40,136 nt of DNA from Pseudomonadota bacterium (lineage in GTDB: Bacteria; Pseudomonadota; Alphaproteobacteria; Azospirillales; Azospirillaceae): contig JAEYPE010000134.1 of NCBI GenBank assembly GCA_023411035.1, positions 1 to 40,136 of the forward strand, read 5' to 3'. The notes below the pieces were generated by a model. It had not been told where the DNA came from, did not search any database, and was given only the letters and a program-made list of their open reading frames with translations. Below, piece by piece: positions 37,815 to 40,136 of the stretch (the first letter of the stretch is position 1; each line of letters starts with the position of its first letter). The position numbers were made by a program, and so were the translations under genes.

Positions 37815-39524
37815 CTAGGCATCCACGAGCGCGAATTTGTCCACGTCGACCAGCCCACGGTCGGTGATCTTCAGATGCGGAATGACCGGCAGCGGCAGGA
37901 AGGCCAGTTGCAGGAAGGGTTCGGCCAGCGGACAGCCCATCTCCCGCACGACGGCGCGCAGGCTGCGCAGACGGCGCTCCACCGTCTCGAAGGGCTCCAG
38001 GCTCATCAAACCGGCCAGCGGCAGGGCCAGTTCGCCCACCACCTGACCATTGCGCACCGCGACGAATCCGCCTTGAAGCTCGATCAGGCGGTTGACGGCG
38101 ACGGCCATGTCCTCGTCCGACGCGCCGACCACGCAGATGTTGTGACTGTCGTGCCCGACGGAGGAGGCCAGCGCCCCTTCCCGGAATTGGAACCCGCTGA
38201 CGAAGCCGCGCCCGACATTCCGGTTGGTGCCGTGGCGGGCGAAGACGCAGATCTTCAGGATGTCGCGGTCCGGATCGGCCACCAACGTTCCGTTCCTGGC
38301 CGGCACCTCCAGCCGCAGATGGGCCGTGATGATCTTGCCGGGCAGAACCCCGATCACCGACTGGACGGACCCCGCCGCGGGCACCGCGAAATCCTCCGCC
38401 GTCACCGGGTCCAGCTTGACGGAGCGCAACCCGACCGGGCTGACCGCCGGGCGCCCGGCGAAGCTGTCCGGCGTCACCACCCGCCCGTTGCGGATGACGC
38501 GGTTGACCGCGCACGCCTCCAGATCGTCCAGCAGAACGAGGTCGGCCCGCTGCCCGGGTGCCACCAGCCCACGGTCGAACAGTCCGAAGCCACGCGCCGC
38601 CGACCATGTGGCCGCGCGGTAGACATGGGCAACCGGGGCGCCCAGCCGGATCGCGCTGCGGATCAGATGGTCCATGTGCCCCTCCTCGGCGATGTCGAGG
38701 GGGTTGCGGTCGTCGGTGCAGAAGCCCAGGAAGGGAGACGTCTCCGGTTGGATCACCGAAGCGAGCGCGTGCACATCCTTCGACACAGACCCGTCGCGGA
38801 TCAGCACCTGCATGCCCTTGCGCAGCTTCTCCATCGCCTCCGGCGCGCTGGTGGTTTCGTGGCAGTTGCGGATACCGCAGGAGAGATAGGCGTTCAGTTC
38901 CCGCCCGCCGACCAGCGGGGCGTGGCCGTCGATGTGGCGCCCGTCGAAGGCGGCCAGCTTGTCCAGCACGCCGTCCACCTTGTGGAAGACGCCGGGGAAG
39001 TTCATGAACTCCGCCAGCCCCAGCACCTTCGGGTGGTCCTTGTAACGGACGAGATCCGCCGCCTCCAGCCGCGCGCCGGAGGTTTCCATTTCCGTCGCCG
39101 GCACGCAGGAGGAGAGCTGCACCCGCAGGTCCAGCACCGTCCCTTCCGCGCAGTCCAGGAAATAGCGGAGCCCCTTCTCCCCCAGCACGTTGCAGATCTC
39201 ATGCGGGTCGCAGATGGCCGTGGTGGTACCGCGCGGCAGGACGCAACGGTCGAACTCCATCGGCGTGACGCAGGTGGATTCGCAATGGACGTGCGTGTCG
39301 ATGAAGCCCGGCACGACGGTCAGCCCGCGCCCGTCGATCTCCTCCGTCCCATCGTAGGATTCATAGGTGCCGACGATCCGGTCGCCGCAGACGGCGATGT
39401 CGCCCGTGGCGATCTCCCCGGTGGCGACGTTCAGGAAACGGGTGTCCTTGATGACCAGATCGGCCTTCGTCTCGCCCAGAGCCTGACCGATGCGCTTCTT
39501 CAGATCGTCCCGGGTGACCGCCAT
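37815..39524 (-). CDS. ade: Adenine deaminase
   Basis: Converts adenine to hypoxanthine and ammonia in purine salvage. The 569-residue amidohydrolase has the metal motif GFIDTHVHCES, then DPHEICNVLG, GLAEFMNFPGV, DGHAPLVGG and FCTDDRNPLDI. The family's C-terminal domain has HGTNRNVGRGFVSGF and SVGHDSHNICVVG. The length matches family members. The start is ATG 39524 behind AGGCGGA; an upstream in-frame start is less likely. It is a single gene between the PPC-like protein and a lipoprotein gene. Confidence 0.96.
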   Translation of the reverse strand: MAVTRDDLKKRIGQALGETKADLVIKDTRFLNVATGEIATGDIAVCGDRIVGTYESYDGTEEIDGRGLTVVPGFIDTHVHCESTCVTPMEFDRCVLPRGTTTAICDPHEICNVLGEKGLRYFLDCAEGTVLDLRVQLSSCVPATEMETSGARLEAADLVRYKDHPKVLGLAEFMNFPGVFHKVDGVLDKLAAFDGRHIDGHAPLVGGRELNAYLSCGIRNCHETTSAPEAMEKLRKGMQVLIRDGSVSKDVHALASVIQPETSPFLGFCTDDRNPLDIAEEGHMDHLIRSAIRLGAPVAHVYRAATWSAARGFGLFDRGLVAPGQRADLVLLDDLEACAVNRVIRNGRVVTPDSFAGRPAVSPVGLRSVKLDPVTAEDFAVPAAGSVQSVIGVLPGKIITAHLRLEVPARNGTLVADPDRDILKICVFARHGTNRNVGRGFVSGFQFREGALASSVGHDSHNICVVGASDEDMAVAVNRLIELQGGFVAVRNGQVVGELALPLAGLMSLEPFETVERRLRSLRAVVREMGCPLAEPFLQLAFLPLPVIPHLKITDRGLVDVDKFALVDA

Positions 39525-39596
39525 CGTTCCGCCTCTTCCTGCCCGTCCCACTCCACTTTCCACTCCACTTCAAGGTGGATGGCCGGGCGGGGCCGT

Positions 39597-39887
39597 TCAA
39601 TCGGATTTTCCGTAATGGCGGCTCGCCTCCCAGCGCCCAAGCCGACTCGCCGATCCAATCCCCGCCCAGGCGCCACGGTAATCCGGGTAGTTCCAATAGG
39701 ACCGGGGCTCCAGCCGGTAGACCGGAAGGCTCATCCCCAATTCATACACCGGCCCGCAGCAGCCATATCCGACGCCGTAGCTCACCCAATGGGTCCAGCC
39801 GCCGTCGCCGCAGGCCGCCAGCGTCAACAGAAGAAGAACAACGCTGGATTGAAAAACTTTCAGCGCTATGGCTGGCGCGGGTTTCAT
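39597..39887 (-). CDS. Small predicted lipoprotein, function unknown
   Basis: A 96-residue protein with a signal peptide (residues 1-25) ending in the lipobox LTLAAC, so Cys26 should be lipidated. The mature part has unusual aromatic/Gly content (WTHWVSYGVGYGCCGPVYELG and many Tyr/Trp) and two adjacent cysteines. No family is recognised. The start ATG 39887 follows GGTGGAT. The last 249 bases of the window beyond it hold no recognisable gene or structure. Confidence 0.7.
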   Translation of the reverse strand: MKPAPAIALKVFQSSVVLLLLTLAACGDGGWTHWVSYGVGYGCCGPVYELGMSLPVYRLEPRSYWNYPDYRGAWAGIGSASRLGRWEASRHYGKSD

Positions 39888-40136
39888 GATCCACCGGCCC
39901 GGTCAGAGGCGTTGCGCCCTCATGAAGACGAACACGTTCCACCCTTCATTATTCCCGACGAAATAACTTGGCTCAAAAAACAACATGCGGTTGGCCCTAC
40001 TCCCATCCAAAGGCAGGGTGATTCAATTCACCGCATAGCTCCCGCGCTTCGGATCGATTCTTCTCATCGGCGGAAGCGTTGGATGGGAGGCTGGTTTTGG
40101 GGACGCTTTGGAGTGCGTTGGAGGGGTTGCCGGACC

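Noticed and set aside
39888..40136. G/T-rich tail at the right end compared with the left-end repeats
   Set aside because: The TTTTGG and GGAGGGG words are similar, but there is no shared repeat long enough to suggest paired attachment sites or an inverted repeat.

Overview
The window is about 70% GC chromosomal DNA of an alphaproteobacterium. Gene content and order (gatCAB; ruvX–pyrB–pyrC–plsY; chorismate mutase–hisC–tyrA divergent from metX–metW; ahpCF divergent from oxyR) point to the Rhodospirillales, most likely Azospirillum or a close relative. This is inferred from synteny and protein character, not from a database search. Most of the window is housekeeping and central metabolism, with short accessory stretches between conserved blocks.

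Layout. 1–580: the tail of an unrecognised gene, then about 450 bp of non-coding DNA rich in hairpins and short direct repeats. It abuts the 3' end of a tRNA-Ser(GCU) gene and looks like the edge of an integrated element. 0.58–3.2 kb: tRNA-Ser, a 77-residue basic-tailed protein, and a three-PAS sensor histidine kinase. 3.3–6.6 kb: gatB, gatA and gatC (amidotransferase for Gln/Asn-tRNA), read leftward. 6.8–9.1 kb: a methyl-accepting chemotaxis protein and a GNAT acetyltransferase. 9.2–16.4 kb: ruvX, pyrB, a pyrC-like gene and plsY. The ruvX–pyrB junction is opened by a 3.7 kb accessory block holding a decayed AEC permease, two tandem GFA-family genes, a DUF1127 gene, a GcvA-type LysR gene and a DUF6152/DUF6644 pair.

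16.5–20.0 kb: a small cupin, an unknown protein, a YdjM/DUF457-type membrane protein and a 541-residue helical protein of unknown function. 20.1–23.7 kb: the peroxide-defence locus ahpC–ahpF divergent from oxyR, with both OxyR redox cysteines present. 23.7–25.3 kb: an XRE–cupin regulator and an orphan sulfate-type binding protein. 25.5–28.6 kb: the aromatic branch, with chorismate mutase fused to a degenerate P-protein tail, hisC and tyrA. 28.8–30.7 kb: metX–metW for methionine. 30.7–34.1 kb: a PRC-barrel protein, a methyltransferase, gloB, a GST and a cupin_5 protein. 34.1–39.9 kb, all leftward: an SbmA/YddA-type ABC exporter, a DMT permease, a PPC-like protein, adenine deaminase and a small lipoprotein.

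Most noteworthy: a dihydroorotase paralogue next to pyrB that has lost both HxH metal ligands; promoters placed so that ruvX and pyrB may be leaderless; a chorismate mutase with a degenerate dehydratase/ACT tail whose 3' end carries a 13-bp frameshifting duplication; three consecutive hairpins between ahpC and ahpF; a hairpin covering the ribosome binding site of the histidine kinase; and the little-known LysR–DUF6152–DUF6644 module. No CRISPR array, insertion sequence, rRNA or recognisable defence system was seen.
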